Shown piece after piece: positions 52,783 to 61,730 of a stretch of 64,000 bases of DNA (the stretch's first letter is position 1; the number at the start of each line of letters is the position of its first letter). The stretch lies in the NCBI RefSeq assembly GCF_019972135.1, contig NZ_BPFI01000002.1, forward strand, positions 1 through 64,000, read 5' to 3'. This stretch comes from Sulfurovum sp. TSL1 (GTDB lineage Bacteria; Campylobacterota; Campylobacteria; Campylobacterales; Sulfurovaceae). A program made the translations under genes and the position numbers. Under the pieces are notes generated by a model. That model was not told where the DNA came from and did not search any database. It saw nothing but the letters and a program-made list of their open reading frames with translations.

Positions 52783-53844
52783 ATGGCAAACTTTGGACCT
52801 AAAGATATCAAAAAACTCAGAGAGATGACTGATGCAGGAATGATGGACTGTAAAAAAGCATTGACTGAAGCTGATGGAGATATGGACAAAGCAGTTGCAT
52901 GGCTTAGAGATCAAGGTATGGGTGCTGCTGCTAAAAAAGCAGGTAAAGTTGCTGCTGAAGGTGCGATCGGTGTGAAAGTCGAAGGTAAAAAAGCAGTGAT
53001 CGTTGAGATCAACTCTCAAACTGACTTTGTGGCACAGAATGATAAATTTAAAGCACTTATGAATACCGTTATCAATCATGCATTTGATAATAATCTTAAA
53101 GATGCAGAGGCTATCAACGCTTCTACGATCAACGGTGAACCGTTCACTGATTATCTTTCTCAGCAAATTGCTGTGATCGGTGAAAAGCTTGATGTAAGAA
53201 GAGCAGCACTTATCGAGGGAGATGAAACAACTGCGGTAAACGGTTATGTTCACTCTAACGGTCAAAACGGTGTAATCATCGAAGCAAAATGTGACTCTGC
53301 TAAGACAGCGGAAGCAATGACTCCGGTACTTAAAGAAGTAGCAATGCACGCAGCAGCAATGTCACCGAAAACACTTTCTTTTAAAGATTTCGATCCTACA
53401 TTCGTAGCAGAAGAGACTCAAGGTAGAATCATTGCGATTGAAAAAGAGAATGAGGAACTTGCTAGACTTGGTAAGACATTGAAGAACATTCCTCAGTATA
53501 TCTCTATGAGCCAATTGACTGATGAAGTGATGGCTGCAGCTGAAGCACTTCTCAAAGAAGAGCTTAAAGCAGAAGGTAAACCTGAAAAGATCTGGGACAG
53601 AATTCTTCCAGGTAAGATCGAAAGATTTATCTCAGACAACACAACACTTGACCAAGAACTATGTCTTCTTGATCAGAAATTTGTAATGGATGACAGCAAA
53701 ACAGTGCTTGAGTATGTTCAAGACAAAGCAAAAGCAGCTGGTGGTTCTGCTGATATCGTACATTTTGTAAGACTAGAAGTGGGTGAAGGAATCGAAGTAG
53801 CAGAAGAAGATTTTGCTGCTGAAGTTGCTGCACAAATGGGATAA
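52783..53844 (+). CDS. tsf: translation elongation factor Ts
   Basis: 353-aa EF-Ts, nucleotide exchange factor for EF-Tu. The N-terminal UBA-like domain carries LREMTDAGMMDCKKALTEAD, and EINSQTDFVAQND is the dimerisation/core motif that contacts EF-Tu (TDFV). At 353 residues it is longer than the ~280-residue E. coli protein, as in many other Campylobacterota, with an enlarged core. It is co-transcribed with rpsB and followed by a terminator. Confidence 0.96.
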   Translation: MANFGPKDIKKLREMTDAGMMDCKKALTEADGDMDKAVAWLRDQGMGAAAKKAGKVAAEGAIGVKVEGKKAVIVEINSQTDFVAQNDKFKALMNTVINHAFDNNLKDAEAINASTINGEPFTDYLSQQIAVIGEKLDVRRAALIEGDETTAVNGYVHSNGQNGVIIEAKCDSAKTAEAMTPVLKEVAMHAAAMSPKTLSFKDFDPTFVAEETQGRIIAIEKENEELARLGKTLKNIPQYISMSQLTDEVMAAAEALLKEELKAEGKPEKIWDRILPGKIERFISDNTTLDQELCLLDQKFVMDDSKTVLEYVQDKAKAAGGSADIVHFVRLEVGEGIEVAEEDFAAEVAAQMG

Positions 53845-53866
53845 GGGTCTCCCCTTACCCTTTTTT
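53843..53866 (+). terminator. terminator after tsf
   Basis: AAGGGT/ACCCTT stem with 8-nt loop followed by a run of T, beginning at the tsf stop codon. Confidence 0.7.
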
Positions 53867-54001
53867 CTGTTCAGGCTGATCGCTTGGACAGTATCTTATC
53901 TATTTTCCTTTTTCTCTCAATCAACCCATCACATTTTTATGTTAGAATATGCCATGAAGTGGAACGAGATCCACACGTTCAAAACAGTTTAAAGGCAGCA
54001 G

Positions 54002-54658
54002 ATGTCCCAATTTTTATTGGAAGCAAAAAATATTTCTCACGGTTTCGATACCCTTTTATTTCACGATGTAAATTTTTCTTTAAAGCCATCACAAAGCGCG
54101 GCGATCATTGGCCGAAGCGGTTGTGGAAAGTCTACACTTCTACATATCTTCTCAACATTTATCAAACCGGATAAAGGCAGTGTAGCACTGTTAGGGAAAG
54201 ATCTTTACACGCTTGATGATAAGGCGATCGAAGCATTGCGTCGCTATGATATAGGGATCATCTTTCAGTTCCATTACCTCTTTAAAGGGATGAGTGCACT
54301 GGAAAACATCGAAGTTGCCAGCATGTTAAGTGCTGAGAATATCGATGAGACCATTCTTGAAAAACTGGAGATCAAAGAATTGATGAAACAAAAGATCGGT
54401 GAACTCTCAGGAGGACAGCAGCAGCGTGTCTCTGTTGCAAGGGTATTGAGCAAAAAGCCTCGTATCATTTTTGCCGATGAACCAACAGGGAATCTGGATA
54501 AAGAGACCGCCGAACTTGTGATGGATGTATTGTTGGATTACATTAAAGAGACAGGTGCGGCGCTTTTACTGGTCACCCATGATGACAGTATGGAAGCGCG
54601 TTGTGACGTGGCGTATAAGATCGAAGACAAAATACTCAAGGAGAAGGAGAAAGTATGA
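54002..54658 (+). CDS. ABC transporter ATPase, LolD-like
   Basis: 218-aa ATPase of the LolD/MacB family. Walker A GRSGCGKS (37-44), Q-loop IIFQFHYLFKGMSALENI, signature LSGGQQQRVSVARVL, Walker B IIFADEPTGNLD and switch LLVTHDD are complete. LolD couples with LolC/E to release lipoproteins from the inner membrane, but no permease gene adjoins here. A 41-aa membrane protein gene overlaps its stop by four bases. Lipoprotein export is the best guess; another MacB-type export role is possible. Confidence 0.85.
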   Translation: MSQFLLEAKNISHGFDTLLFHDVNFSLKPSQSAAIIGRSGCGKSTLLHIFSTFIKPDKGSVALLGKDLYTLDDKAIEALRRYDIGIIFQFHYLFKGMSALENIEVASMLSAENIDETILEKLEIKELMKQKIGELSGGQQQRVSVARVLSKKPRIIFADEPTGNLDKETAELVMDVLLDYIKETGAALLLVTHDDSMEARCDVAYKIEDKILKEKEKV

Positions 54659-54780
54659 AAATAGATTTAATGCATGTCCTCTATAGCACCTCTATGGTGC
54701 TTTTGGCTTTTGTTGCAGCCTTGGTGATCACCAAGACGATCTCTAAATATACGCAAAAAAAGGATAGGGAGAAAAAATAG
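54655..54780 (+). CDS. 41-aa single-pass membrane protein coupled to lolD-like gene
   Basis: A short gene whose ATG overlaps the ATPase stop (ATGA) and is preceded by AAGGAGAAAGT. It encodes MKIDLMHVLYSTSMV followed by a hydrophobic helix (LLAFVAALVITKTI) and a strongly basic tail (KYTQKKDREKK). Positive-inside topology puts the C-terminus in the cytoplasm. It may be a small accessory subunit of the transporter or an unrelated membrane peptide. No family recognised. Confidence 0.65.
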   Translation: MKIDLMHVLYSTSMVLLAFVAALVITKTISKYTQKKDREKK

Positions 54781-54795
54781 CAAGAAGTTGTCTAT

Positions 54796-55890
54796 CTATC
54801 TTGCCTGTGTGATAAGTACACCTTCCAACATTTTGTCTATATCTCCATCAAGTATGGCATCTACATTGGTAAAGGCCTGATTGGACCTGGTGTCTTTGAC
54901 CTGCTGATAGGGTTGCATCACATAAGAGCGTATCTGATGTCCCCACCCTATATCTGATTTTTCCACACCGTCCAGAGCCGCCTGTTTTTTAGCCATCTCA
55001 TACTCATAAAGACGGGATTTGAGCATTTTCATGGCTGCCGCTTTGTTCTTATGCTGGCTTCTGTCATTTTGACACTGGACAATGATATTTGTCGGTATAT
55101 GTGTAAGACGGATGGCTGATTCTGTTTTGTTGACATGTTGTCCACCTGCCCCTGAGGCACGATAGGTGTCTACACGCAAGTCTTTGTCTTCAATGGTAAT
55201 GTCTATATCATCATCTATTTCGGGGGAAACCATCACAGAAGAGAATGAGGTGTGGCGTTTGGCATTGGAATCAAACGGAGAGATACGTACAAGCCTGTGG
55301 ATTCCGTTCTCTACTTTGAGGTAACCATAGGCATTTTCACCCTTGATGATAAAAGAGACATCTTTGATACCTGCTTCTTCTCCAGCCTGATAGTCAAGGA
55401 CCTCTATTTTGAAATCATGTCTCTCTGCCCAACGCAGATACATACGGTAGAGTATACTTGCCCAGTCCTGTGATTCTGTTCCACCGGCACCAGGATGTAT
55501 GGAGATGATGGCATTGGCACCGTCATGTTCACCACTCAGCATCATCTGCACTTCCAGTGCATTGGTACTCTCCTGTAAACTTTCCGCATCTTCATAGAGC
55601 ATCTCCAGGGTCTCTTCATCATTCTCTGCTTTAGAAAGTTCAAAATATTCACTGGCATCATGGACTGCATCATAGGCATTGTTGTAGGTAGCCAATATAC
55701 GCTCAGTTTTGGTTTTTTCCTGGGAGATCTTTCCTGCATTGGCCGCATCGTTCCAAAAATTTGGATCTTGCTGCATCTCTTCTATCTCTTTAAGTCTCTC
55801 TTTCAAGAGATCGGGTTTGACAATATTTTTAATGTTGTCCATTTTAATGGTAAGTGATTTGAGTAATTCGCTGTATTCGTATGCATCCAT
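54796..55890 (-). CDS. prfB: peptide chain release factor 2
   Basis: 364-aa RF2, terminating at UGA and UAA. The stop-recognition tripeptide SPF is at 204-206 ([12 protein letters not shown]) and the peptidyl-hydrolysis GGQ at 249-251 ([14 protein letters not shown]). The gene is read in one frame from [10 protein letters not shown] to the end; the autoregulatory +1 frameshift site of E. coli prfB is absent. It shares a 63-base divergent promoter region with panC. Confidence 0.96.
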   Translation of the reverse strand: MDAYEYSELLKSLTIKMDNIKNIVKPDLLKERLKEIEEMQQDPNFWNDAANAGKISQEKTKTERILATYNNAYDAVHDASEYFELSKAENDEETLEMLYEDAESLQESTNALEVQMMLSGEHDGANAIISIHPGAGGTESQDWASILYRMYLRWAERHDFKIEVLDYQAGEEAGIKDVSFIIKGENAYGYLKVENGIHRLVRISPFDSNAKRHTSFSSVMVSPEIDDDIDITIEDKDLRVDTYRASGAGGQHVNKTESAIRLTHIPTNIIVQCQNDRSQHKNKAAAMKMLKSRLYEYEMAKKQAALDGVEKSDIGWGHQIRSYVMQPYQQVKDTRSNQAFTNVDAILDGDIDKMLEGVLITQAR

Positions 55891-55907
55891 AGTAAAAACC
55901 TAGTGTA

Positions 55908-55931
55908 ATTTTGATATGATTTTATCAAAAT
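55908..55931. promoter_or_regulatory. perfect dyad in the prfB/panC divergent promoter region
   Basis: ATTTTGATA-TGATTT-TATCAAAAT, perfect 9-bp arms. Both arms contain GATAAAAT/GATATGAT-type -10 sequences, so overlapping divergent promoters can explain the symmetry. Its outline also resembles Fur-type boxes. Confidence 0.45.
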
Positions 55932-55953
55932 ATAGTGAAATATGAGGTTAGAA

Positions 55954-56778
55954 ATGGTTATCGTTCAAACAATAGAGGCTTTGCAGGAAGCAAAAAAGAC
56001 ATTAGCGGGTTCTATAGGTTTTGTTCCTACCATGGGAGCACTGCACAAAGGACATCTTTCCCTCATACAGCAGGCAAAACAGGAGAATGATCATCTCATC
56101 GTTTCTATTTTTGTCAATCCGACACAGTTTTTGGAAGGGGAAGACCTGGATGCGTATCCCCGTAAAGAGGAAGCGGACATAAAGATATGCAAACTCGCAG
56201 GTGTAGATATATTGTTTATGCCAACGATCGATGCGATGTATGAAAAGGATGAACTGAGTATCGGTGCACCCGCGATCCGTGGATACATTTTGGAAGGAGA
56301 AAAGCGTCCGGGTCATTTTGACGGTATGCTTCAAGTGGTCATGAAGCTGCTTAATCTCAGCGGTGCAACGAATGCCTACTTTGGGAAAAAAGATGCACAG
56401 CAGTTAGCCCTTATTATGCAGATGGTCAAAAATTATTTTATGGACGTCAACATCATTCCTTGCAATATCGTACGAGATGAGAACGGATTGGCTTTAAGCA
56501 GTCGTAATGTCTACCTGCAGGGGGAAGAAAGAACACGTGCACTGTCGCTTGCCCGTTCACTCAAACGTGCAACAAAGATGATCATGGCAGGCGAACTCAA
56601 TGCTGAAGTGATCAAAAAAGAGATGTTGATCGTACTCGAAGAGACGGACAAGGTGGAATATGTTGCGATCGTCGACAGAGCATTTAATGCACTTGACACC
56701 ATAGAGATAGGGAATACGATCATTCTCGTTGCTGCATGGGTGGGCAAACCCAGACTGATCGATAATATGTGGATCTAA
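55954..56778 (+). CDS. panC: pantothenate synthetase
   Basis: 274-aa PanC joining pantoate and beta-alanine with ATP. The nucleotide-binding [14 protein letters not shown] holds the HxGH motif, and [31 protein letters not shown] and [10 protein letters not shown] are family hallmarks. I place the start at ATG 55954 ([10 protein letters not shown]) because ATGAGGTTAGAA then provides a properly spaced ribosome binding site; an in-frame ATG at 55942 is part of that site. The 3' end overlaps the convergent penicillin-binding protein gene by four bases. Confidence 0.95.
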   Translation: MVIVQTIEALQEAKKTLAGSIGFVPTMGALHKGHLSLIQQAKQENDHLIVSIFVNPTQFLEGEDLDAYPRKEEADIKICKLAGVDILFMPTIDAMYEKDELSIGAPAIRGYILEGEKRPGHFDGMLQVVMKLLNLSGATNAYFGKKDAQQLALIMQMVKNYFMDVNIIPCNIVRDENGLALSSRNVYLQGEERTRALSLARSLKRATKMIMAGELNAEVIKKEMLIVLEETDKVEYVAIVDRAFNALDTIEIGNTIILVAAWVGKPRLIDNMWI

Positions 56779-58814
56779 AACAGATCTTCAAAAAGTTCTT
56801 TGGTCGATTTCTCTTTTGCTGGCTTTATGCTGACCGGTTTAGGTTCAGGCTTTGGTTCAAGTTTAAAAAGTGCTTTGACGGATGGTTTGGGTTTGACCTC
56901 CGGCTCTGCAGTCACTTTTTTCTTTTTTTCTTTTTGCGGTACTGAAGGTTCCTGTATGACTTCAGGCGGTGTTTTTGGTTCTACTTTGATCTCCGGACTG
57001 GTCACTTCCAACCCGCCTTCAGGTTTCAGATAATCCAGCTCTACAAGTATGTCCAAGGTTCTTCTAAAGGCAGGTACCGCAGATTGTGATGCAAAATATT
57101 TATAGGGTTTTTTGGCACGTATCACCAATGCGCCGATCGTATATTTATGTCCCTCTTTGTCGTTGGCAAAACCATAAAAGCTGCTGTGGTACTCTCTCAC
57201 ATAGCGACCATGTTTAGCGATATGCGCTGTGCCTGTTTTCCCTCCCACTTCCAGGCCTGGGTACTGTGCTTTGACACCGGTACCGCGTTTGACCACTTCT
57301 ATAAGGATATCATGGATCTGGTTGGCAGCTTTTTTACTGACGGCTTGCATATTGCCCACTTCAGGAGGAAGGGTATAGTGCTGGCCTTTTGCATCCTGTA
57401 GATAATCGACTAAACGGGGAGTAACGGCTAACCCATCATTGTTAAAAGCAGAGTAGGCTTTGAGCAACTGGGTGAACGTCACCATCATACCATAGCCAAA
57501 TGAAGAGTTCGCCCTGTGCATTTTATGGTCGAGTAATCTAAGCGATTTGAGTGAACCCGGCAGATCACGTGAGAGGTCTATCCCTGTTTTTTGGGCGAGA
57601 CCAAACTTGAGCAGACCTTCTCTGAACTCTTTACCCGTCAGGAGCCAAGAGATTTGAGAAGTACCGATGTTGGAAGAGTGTACCACGATATCTGTTACAG
57701 GGAGAGACTCAAAATAATCATCATCACTCACATGCTGTCCCCCGGTAATGTCAAATCTTTTATAGCCTGTTTTGAACCATGTGTCAGGGGTGATCCTCTT
57801 TGTATCAAGTGCCATTGCGATCGTGATCGGTTTCAGTACTGAACCTGCTTCATAAGGGTACTCTGTAAATTTCGGCACCAATGCAGGGATGTCTTTCTGC
57901 GTGATATGTGCCGGATCGTAGCGTTCAGAACTTGCCATGCTCAGTATTTTACCTGTCTCACTCTCCATCACACCGACCAGGATCTCATCGGCATCGATGC
58001 TGAGTTTCATTTGGTCTATCATCAGTTCGACACGTCTTTGCAGTGCAAGAGGAATGTTGAGATGCAGATCCAGCCCGTCCACACGCTGCATCTTAATGCT
58101 GTTCTTGTCATGGATGGCAGCACCGACCACATCACGTTTACCCTGGAAATACCCATTTTTCTTGGAGGTGATGTGTTTTTCATAGGCACGTTCAAGACCT
58201 TTTCTCCCTGAAGGACGTGTGTAACGTCCATCACTTTCATCGCCTACATAGCCTAATATCGGGCTTAAAACATCACCAAGAGGGAAACGTCTGCTCTCAC
58301 CGTTTTCTATGATATCCAGACCATAGAGCACTTCTATGCCATTGTGGATCTTGATAGACTGAAAGACATCCAGTTTTCGTAATTTGTATGCAAGGGATTT
58401 AAGCTGCATCGCTGAACGTGCATTAATGGTTTTAGAGAGGATGATATTGCCTTTGATCTCTTTACCTTTACGATTTTTAAACCTTTTAAGGATCTCTTTT
58501 TCAGGGATACCGCTATAGATACTGAAAAGTTTGACAAACAATGCTTTTTTGTCAGGATCTATACTGGCGCCTCGTACCACTGCCTGATAGGTTTTTTCTG
58601 AACTGCTAAGCGTATAACCATCTTCAGAGATGATGGATCCGCGAAATGCACGGTCATAGATCGTAGTAGTATTGCTGGGAATACGTCTGTCTGAAGAGAT
58701 GGTTTTCAGCACAGAAAATAAGAACATCCCCATTGCAAACAATAAGAGTAAAAAAAGGAAAGAAATTTTGGTTTTTCTTTGATGTATTGCTTTGTTTTGT
58801 ATGTCTTTATTCAT
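56775..58814 (-). CDS. ftsI: penicillin-binding protein 2-class transpeptidase (FtsI-like) with long charged tail
   Basis: 679-aa class B penicillin-binding protein: short cytoplasmic N-terminus, membrane anchor (about 17-37), pedestal domain, and transpeptidase domain. Active-site motifs are SVLK (Ser325-Lys328), SSN (380-382) and KTG (526-528). [16 protein letters not shown] is the typical start of the pedestal. About 75 residues of proline-, lysine- and glutamate-rich sequence follow the catalytic domain ([26 protein letters not shown]). It is divergent from ftsW, which together suggests the septal enzyme FtsI, though the elongation enzyme PbpA is hard to exclude by eye. Confidence 0.87.
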   Translation of the reverse strand: MNKDIQNKAIHQRKTKISFLFLLLLFAMGMFLFSVLKTISSDRRIPSNTTTIYDRAFRGSIISEDGYTLSSSEKTYQAVVRGASIDPDKKALFVKLFSIYSGIPEKEILKRFKNRKGKEIKGNIILSKTINARSAMQLKSLAYKLRKLDVFQSIKIHNGIEVLYGLDIIENGESRRFPLGDVLSPILGYVGDESDGRYTRPSGRKGLERAYEKHITSKKNGYFQGKRDVVGAAIHDKNSIKMQRVDGLDLHLNIPLALQRRVELMIDQMKLSIDADEILVGVMESETGKILSMASSERYDPAHITQKDIPALVPKFTEYPYEAGSVLKPITIAMALDTKRITPDTWFKTGYKRFDITGGQHVSDDDYFESLPVTDIVVHSSNIGTSQISWLLTGKEFREGLLKFGLAQKTGIDLSRDLPGSLKSLRLLDHKMHRANSSFGYGMMVTFTQLLKAYSAFNNDGLAVTPRLVDYLQDAKGQHYTLPPEVGNMQAVSKKAANQIHDILIEVVKRGTGVKAQYPGLEVGGKTGTAHIAKHGRYVREYHSSFYGFANDKEGHKYTIGALVIRAKKPYKYFASQSAVPAFRRTLDILVELDYLKPEGGLEVTSPEIKVEPKTPPEVIQEPSVPQKEKKKKVTAEPEVKPKPSVKALFKLEPKPEPKPVSIKPAKEKSTKELFEDLF

Positions 58815-58835
58815 ATTTCCCTCTTATAGAGTGTC

Positions 58836-58870
58836 ATTTTATCAAAGTTATCTGTTAAATCTGATAAAAT
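58836..58870. promoter_or_regulatory. divergent promoter region ftsI/ftsW with inverted arms
   Basis: ATTTTATCA (58836-58844) and TGATAAAAT (58862-58870) are complementary 9-mers separated by 17 bases. Each contains a GATAAAAT-type extended -10 facing its own gene, so symmetry is likely a by-product of divergent promoters. Confidence 0.4.
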
Positions 58871-58900
58871 ACTAATTAATATAATAAAAGAGAATACGCT

Positions 58901-60082
58901 ATGATAGATAAACCCCTTCTTGCAGCAGTTATGACACTTTTGACACTTTCATTGGTGATGAGCTATTCTCTTTCTACCTATACCGTACTGCATTTTAATT
59001 ATGCAGATCTCCATTTTTTTATACGGCAAAGCATGGCTGTTTTCATAGGGTTCGGAACGATGGTGCTTCTAAGCAGAATGGACCCGGACAAATGGTTCTC
59101 GCGCATAGGGTTGTCACTTTTTATCCTCTTTTTTATTTTGATGATAGCCATGCAGTTTTTGCCTTCTTCACTTGTCACGGCGGTAGGAGGGGCCAAACGA
59201 TGGATACATGTAGGTCCCATGTCCATTGCGCCTGTTGAATTCTTTAAAGTAGGATTCGTTTTCTTTTTGGCATGGAGTTTTTCCCGTAAACTTCTGAACA
59301 AAACAAAAATGCAGTTTTGGGAAGAGGTACGTACGTTTACACCGTATCTTTTTGTGTTCATGGTAGCAGTTGTGATCATCGCTGTATTTCAGAAAGATCT
59401 TGGTCAAGTGGTAGTATTGGGAGGGACACTGATGGTCTTGTTTTTGTTCATCGGGAGCTCCTGGAAGTTCTTTCTAAGTCTGCTTTCTGTTGGTTTGTTG
59501 GCCTTTGTAGGACTCATTTTCCTTGCACCTCACCGTATGGCACGGATCAAAAGCTGGTGGGGAACGGTACAAGACAGCATACTCTCTCTTTTTCCTTTTG
59601 AATCGGTGCAAAACCTTCGTATTGAAGCAGGAAAAGAACCTTATCAGATATCGAATTCTCTTAATGCCATATATAATGGCGGCTTTGGGGGGCAAGGCCT
59701 GGGTAATGGTCAGTTTAAACTGGGGTATCTAAGTGAAGTGCATACAGACTTTATTTTGGCAGGTATCACGGAAGAATTAGGATTTTTAGGACTTTTTTTG
59801 GTGACAGTAACCATCTTGTTCATTGTATTCCGTATTTTCAAGATCGCTTCAAAAGTGAAAAATCCTATGTATTATCTTTTTTCCATAGGGGTAGGTTTGC
59901 TGATCGCATTGGCATTTATCCTTAACTCTTATGGTATCTCCGGGATCACACCTATCAAAGGGATCGCCGTACCGTTCTTAAGTTATGGCGGGTCGCATAT
60001 ATGGGCTTCGTGTATAGCCATAGGTATGGTTTTGATGGTTTCTAAAAAAGTACCAAGAGACGCTCAAGGAAAAATGCGATGA
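58901..60082 (+). CDS. ftsW: FtsW/RodA-family peptidoglycan glycosyltransferase
   Basis: 393-aa SEDS-family membrane protein with about ten helices, polymerising lipid II at the septum. GGAKRWIHVGPMSIAPVEFFK, FQKDLGQVVVLGG and the C-terminal ITPIKGIAVPFLSYGGSHI are the family signatures (compare TG-TGLPLPFISYGGS). VHTDFILAGITEELGFLG is the periplasmic motif typical of FtsW. Overlaps murG by four bases (ATGA), the common ftsW-murG pairing, which favours FtsW over RodA. Confidence 0.93.
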   Translation: MIDKPLLAAVMTLLTLSLVMSYSLSTYTVLHFNYADLHFFIRQSMAVFIGFGTMVLLSRMDPDKWFSRIGLSLFILFFILMIAMQFLPSSLVTAVGGAKRWIHVGPMSIAPVEFFKVGFVFFLAWSFSRKLLNKTKMQFWEEVRTFTPYLFVFMVAVVIIAVFQKDLGQVVVLGGTLMVLFLFIGSSWKFFLSLLSVGLLAFVGLIFLAPHRMARIKSWWGTVQDSILSLFPFESVQNLRIEAGKEPYQISNSLNAIYNGGFGGQGLGNGQFKLGYLSEVHTDFILAGITEELGFLGLFLVTVTILFIVFRIFKIASKVKNPMYYLFSIGVGLLIALAFILNSYGISGITPIKGIAVPFLSYGGSHIWASCIAIGMVLMVSKKVPRDAQGKMR

Positions 60083-61086
60083 GTATTGTGATGACAGGCG
60101 GTGGCACAGGCGGACATTTGGCCATCATTAAGGCGGTTAAAGAGTATCTTAAAGAGGAAGAACTGATCTATATCGGTTCAACCAAAGGACAAGACAGGCA
60201 GTGGTTCGAAGAGGATGACGACTTTGCATACAAATACTTTTTTGAAACACGCGGAGTGGTGAACCAGGGTGCTTTAGGCAAGGTCAAATCCCTCTTTATG
60301 ATGTTCAAAGCAACGATGCAAGCCATCAGACTTTTAAGAGAGCACAAGGCCAAAGTGGTCTTTTCAGTAGGTGGTTTCTCAGCAGCGGCCACGGCATTTG
60401 CAGCCAGGATCCTGCGTATACCACTGGTCATCCATGAACAGAATGCTGCCCTGGGTTCGCTCAACAAACTGCTCAAATCCCATGCCGAAGCATTCATCTC
60501 TTCGTATCTCGAAGAGAGTCCCATCAAAGCATACCCGATCAAACAGATTTTTTTTGAGAATGCCCGCATACGGGACAAAGTCGGGACGATCATCTTTCTC
60601 GGCGGGTCCCAAGGGGCAAAGGCGATCAACAGACTGGCTTTAGGGATAGCACCGGAGCTGAAAGCAAGAGGGATCAGGATCATCCATCAGGCCGGCCAGA
60701 ATAATATCGATGAGGTACAAAAAGCCTATGATGAGCTGGGGATCGAGGCTGAAGTGTTCGGTTTTACGACCAAACTGGCAGAGTATATGAAGGAGGCGGA
60801 TCTTGCCATAGCACGCTCGGGTGCTTCCACACTCTGGGAGCTCTCTGCCACGGCTCTTCCTACACTCTACATTCCCTACCCGCATGCTGCGAGTGACCAC
60901 CAGTTTCATAATGCACAGTTCCTGGTCGAAAAAGATCTTGCATGGATCATGAGAGAAGATGAGATCGATACGGATAAGGTCCTGGCACTGCTGGATGAAA
61001 ACCTGGCTGAAAAAAGCAGGGGGCTTATGGAGATCGTTGAAAAAAACGGCAGTGAGAAGATCGCTGCATTATTGACACAAATTTAA
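60079..61086 (+). CDS. murG: MurG, lipid II-forming GlcNAc transferase
   Basis: 335-aa UDP-N-acetylglucosamine:N-acetylmuramyl-(pentapeptide) pyrophosphoryl-undecaprenol GlcNAc transferase. The N-terminal TGGGTGGHLA loop, VFSVGGFSAAATAFAARI, PLVIHEQNAALG, FLGGSQGAKAIN and ARSGASTLWEL are the family motifs in order. GT-B fold, inner face of the membrane. It makes the lipid II that FtsW and the penicillin-binding protein use. Four-base overlap with ftsW. Confidence 0.95.
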   Translation: MSIVMTGGGTGGHLAIIKAVKEYLKEEELIYIGSTKGQDRQWFEEDDDFAYKYFFETRGVVNQGALGKVKSLFMMFKATMQAIRLLREHKAKVVFSVGGFSAAATAFAARILRIPLVIHEQNAALGSLNKLLKSHAEAFISSYLEESPIKAYPIKQIFFENARIRDKVGTIIFLGGSQGAKAINRLALGIAPELKARGIRIIHQAGQNNIDEVQKAYDELGIEAEVFGFTTKLAEYMKEADLAIARSGASTLWELSATALPTLYIPYPHAASDHQFHNAQFLVEKDLAWIMREDEIDTDKVLALLDENLAEKSRGLMEIVEKNGSEKIAALLTQI

Positions 61087-61130
61087 CACGATTATAAGGT
61101 ATGATGGGTTACATTAAAAGAAAAGGACCC

Positions 61131-61577
61131 ATGATGAAAAAGTTTATGGTGTTGATACTCTCTGCAGTGTCCGTTATGGCATTGAGTGGCTGTGGCGGTG
61201 GTGGAGGTGATGATGGACCGGTACCCGAAACATATTTTATTACAGATGGTTTTGGTAATGGTGTAAGTGATATCATTTATCATTGTGACAGTGGTTTCAG
61301 TGGTGTCACTAATTTTGAAGGTGCATTTACCTTTGACATTGTTGGAGATAATTGTAATTTTGATTTAGTCACCAACGGTATTGTAGATGATCTGTTTATT
61401 GAATATGATAATGACCCATTTACGGATGCAGGTATAAATGGTATTTATTATGAATGCGTTGAAAATGGTATCCTTACTGAATCAGGTACTACAAGTTATG
61501 ATCCGCTATTGGATTTTAATGGTTTCATTACAGATGGAAGCCAACATGATGGTTGTACACTGTTTGATATCTATTAA
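61131..61577 (+). CDS. predicted lipoprotein of unknown function
   Basis: 148-aa protein with a signal sequence (MMKKFMVLILSAVSVMALSGC), lipobox LSGC with Cys21 as the probable lipid-attachment site, and then a GGGGGDDG spacer. The mature part is acidic and rich in Gly, Asp, Phe and Tyr, with four cysteines (YHCDSG, NCNFD, YYECVEN, DGCTLF) that could form two disulfides. I start at ATG 61131, after AAAAGGACCC (ATG 61134 is equally possible), rather than at 61101. No domain recognised. A strong hairpin follows. Confidence 0.72.
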   Translation: MMKKFMVLILSAVSVMALSGCGGGGGDDGPVPETYFITDGFGNGVSDIIYHCDSGFSGVTNFEGAFTFDIVGDNCNFDLVTNGIVDDLFIEYDNDPFTDAGINGIYYECVENGILTESGTTSYDPLLDFNGFITDGSQHDGCTLFDIY

Positions 61578-61599
61578 GATGATAACTACCGATAGATAG

Positions 61600-61637
61600 T
61601 ATTATTCTTCCACGTCTATAAACGTAGAAGAATAATA
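61600..61637 (+). terminator. long hairpin after lipoprotein gene
   Basis: TATTATTCTTCCACGT (61600-61615) pairs with ACGTAGAAGAATAATA (61622-61637) with one mismatch and a 6-nt loop. No T-tract follows on the plus strand, so it is a probable terminator or stabiliser. Confidence 0.6.
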
Positions 61638-61730
61638 AAATAAAACAAAATATCCTCTTTACCTACCAATAACCACATTTTAGATAAAATACCCTCAATT
61701 TACACAACACAATTTTAGGATCATTTTATC

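Noticed and set aside
52684-53349. 221-aa open frame opposite rpsB/tsf
   Set aside because: Antisense shadow of well-recognised genes, full of Cys/Phe/His, without a ribosome binding site.
53884-54174. 96-aa frame overlapping the start of the lolD-like gene
   Set aside because: It covers the ATPase Walker A region in another frame and has no ribosome binding site.
54796-55890. Programmed +1 frameshift in prfB
   Set aside because: The reading frame is continuous from the start codon through SPF and GGQ; no in-frame stop near codon 26.
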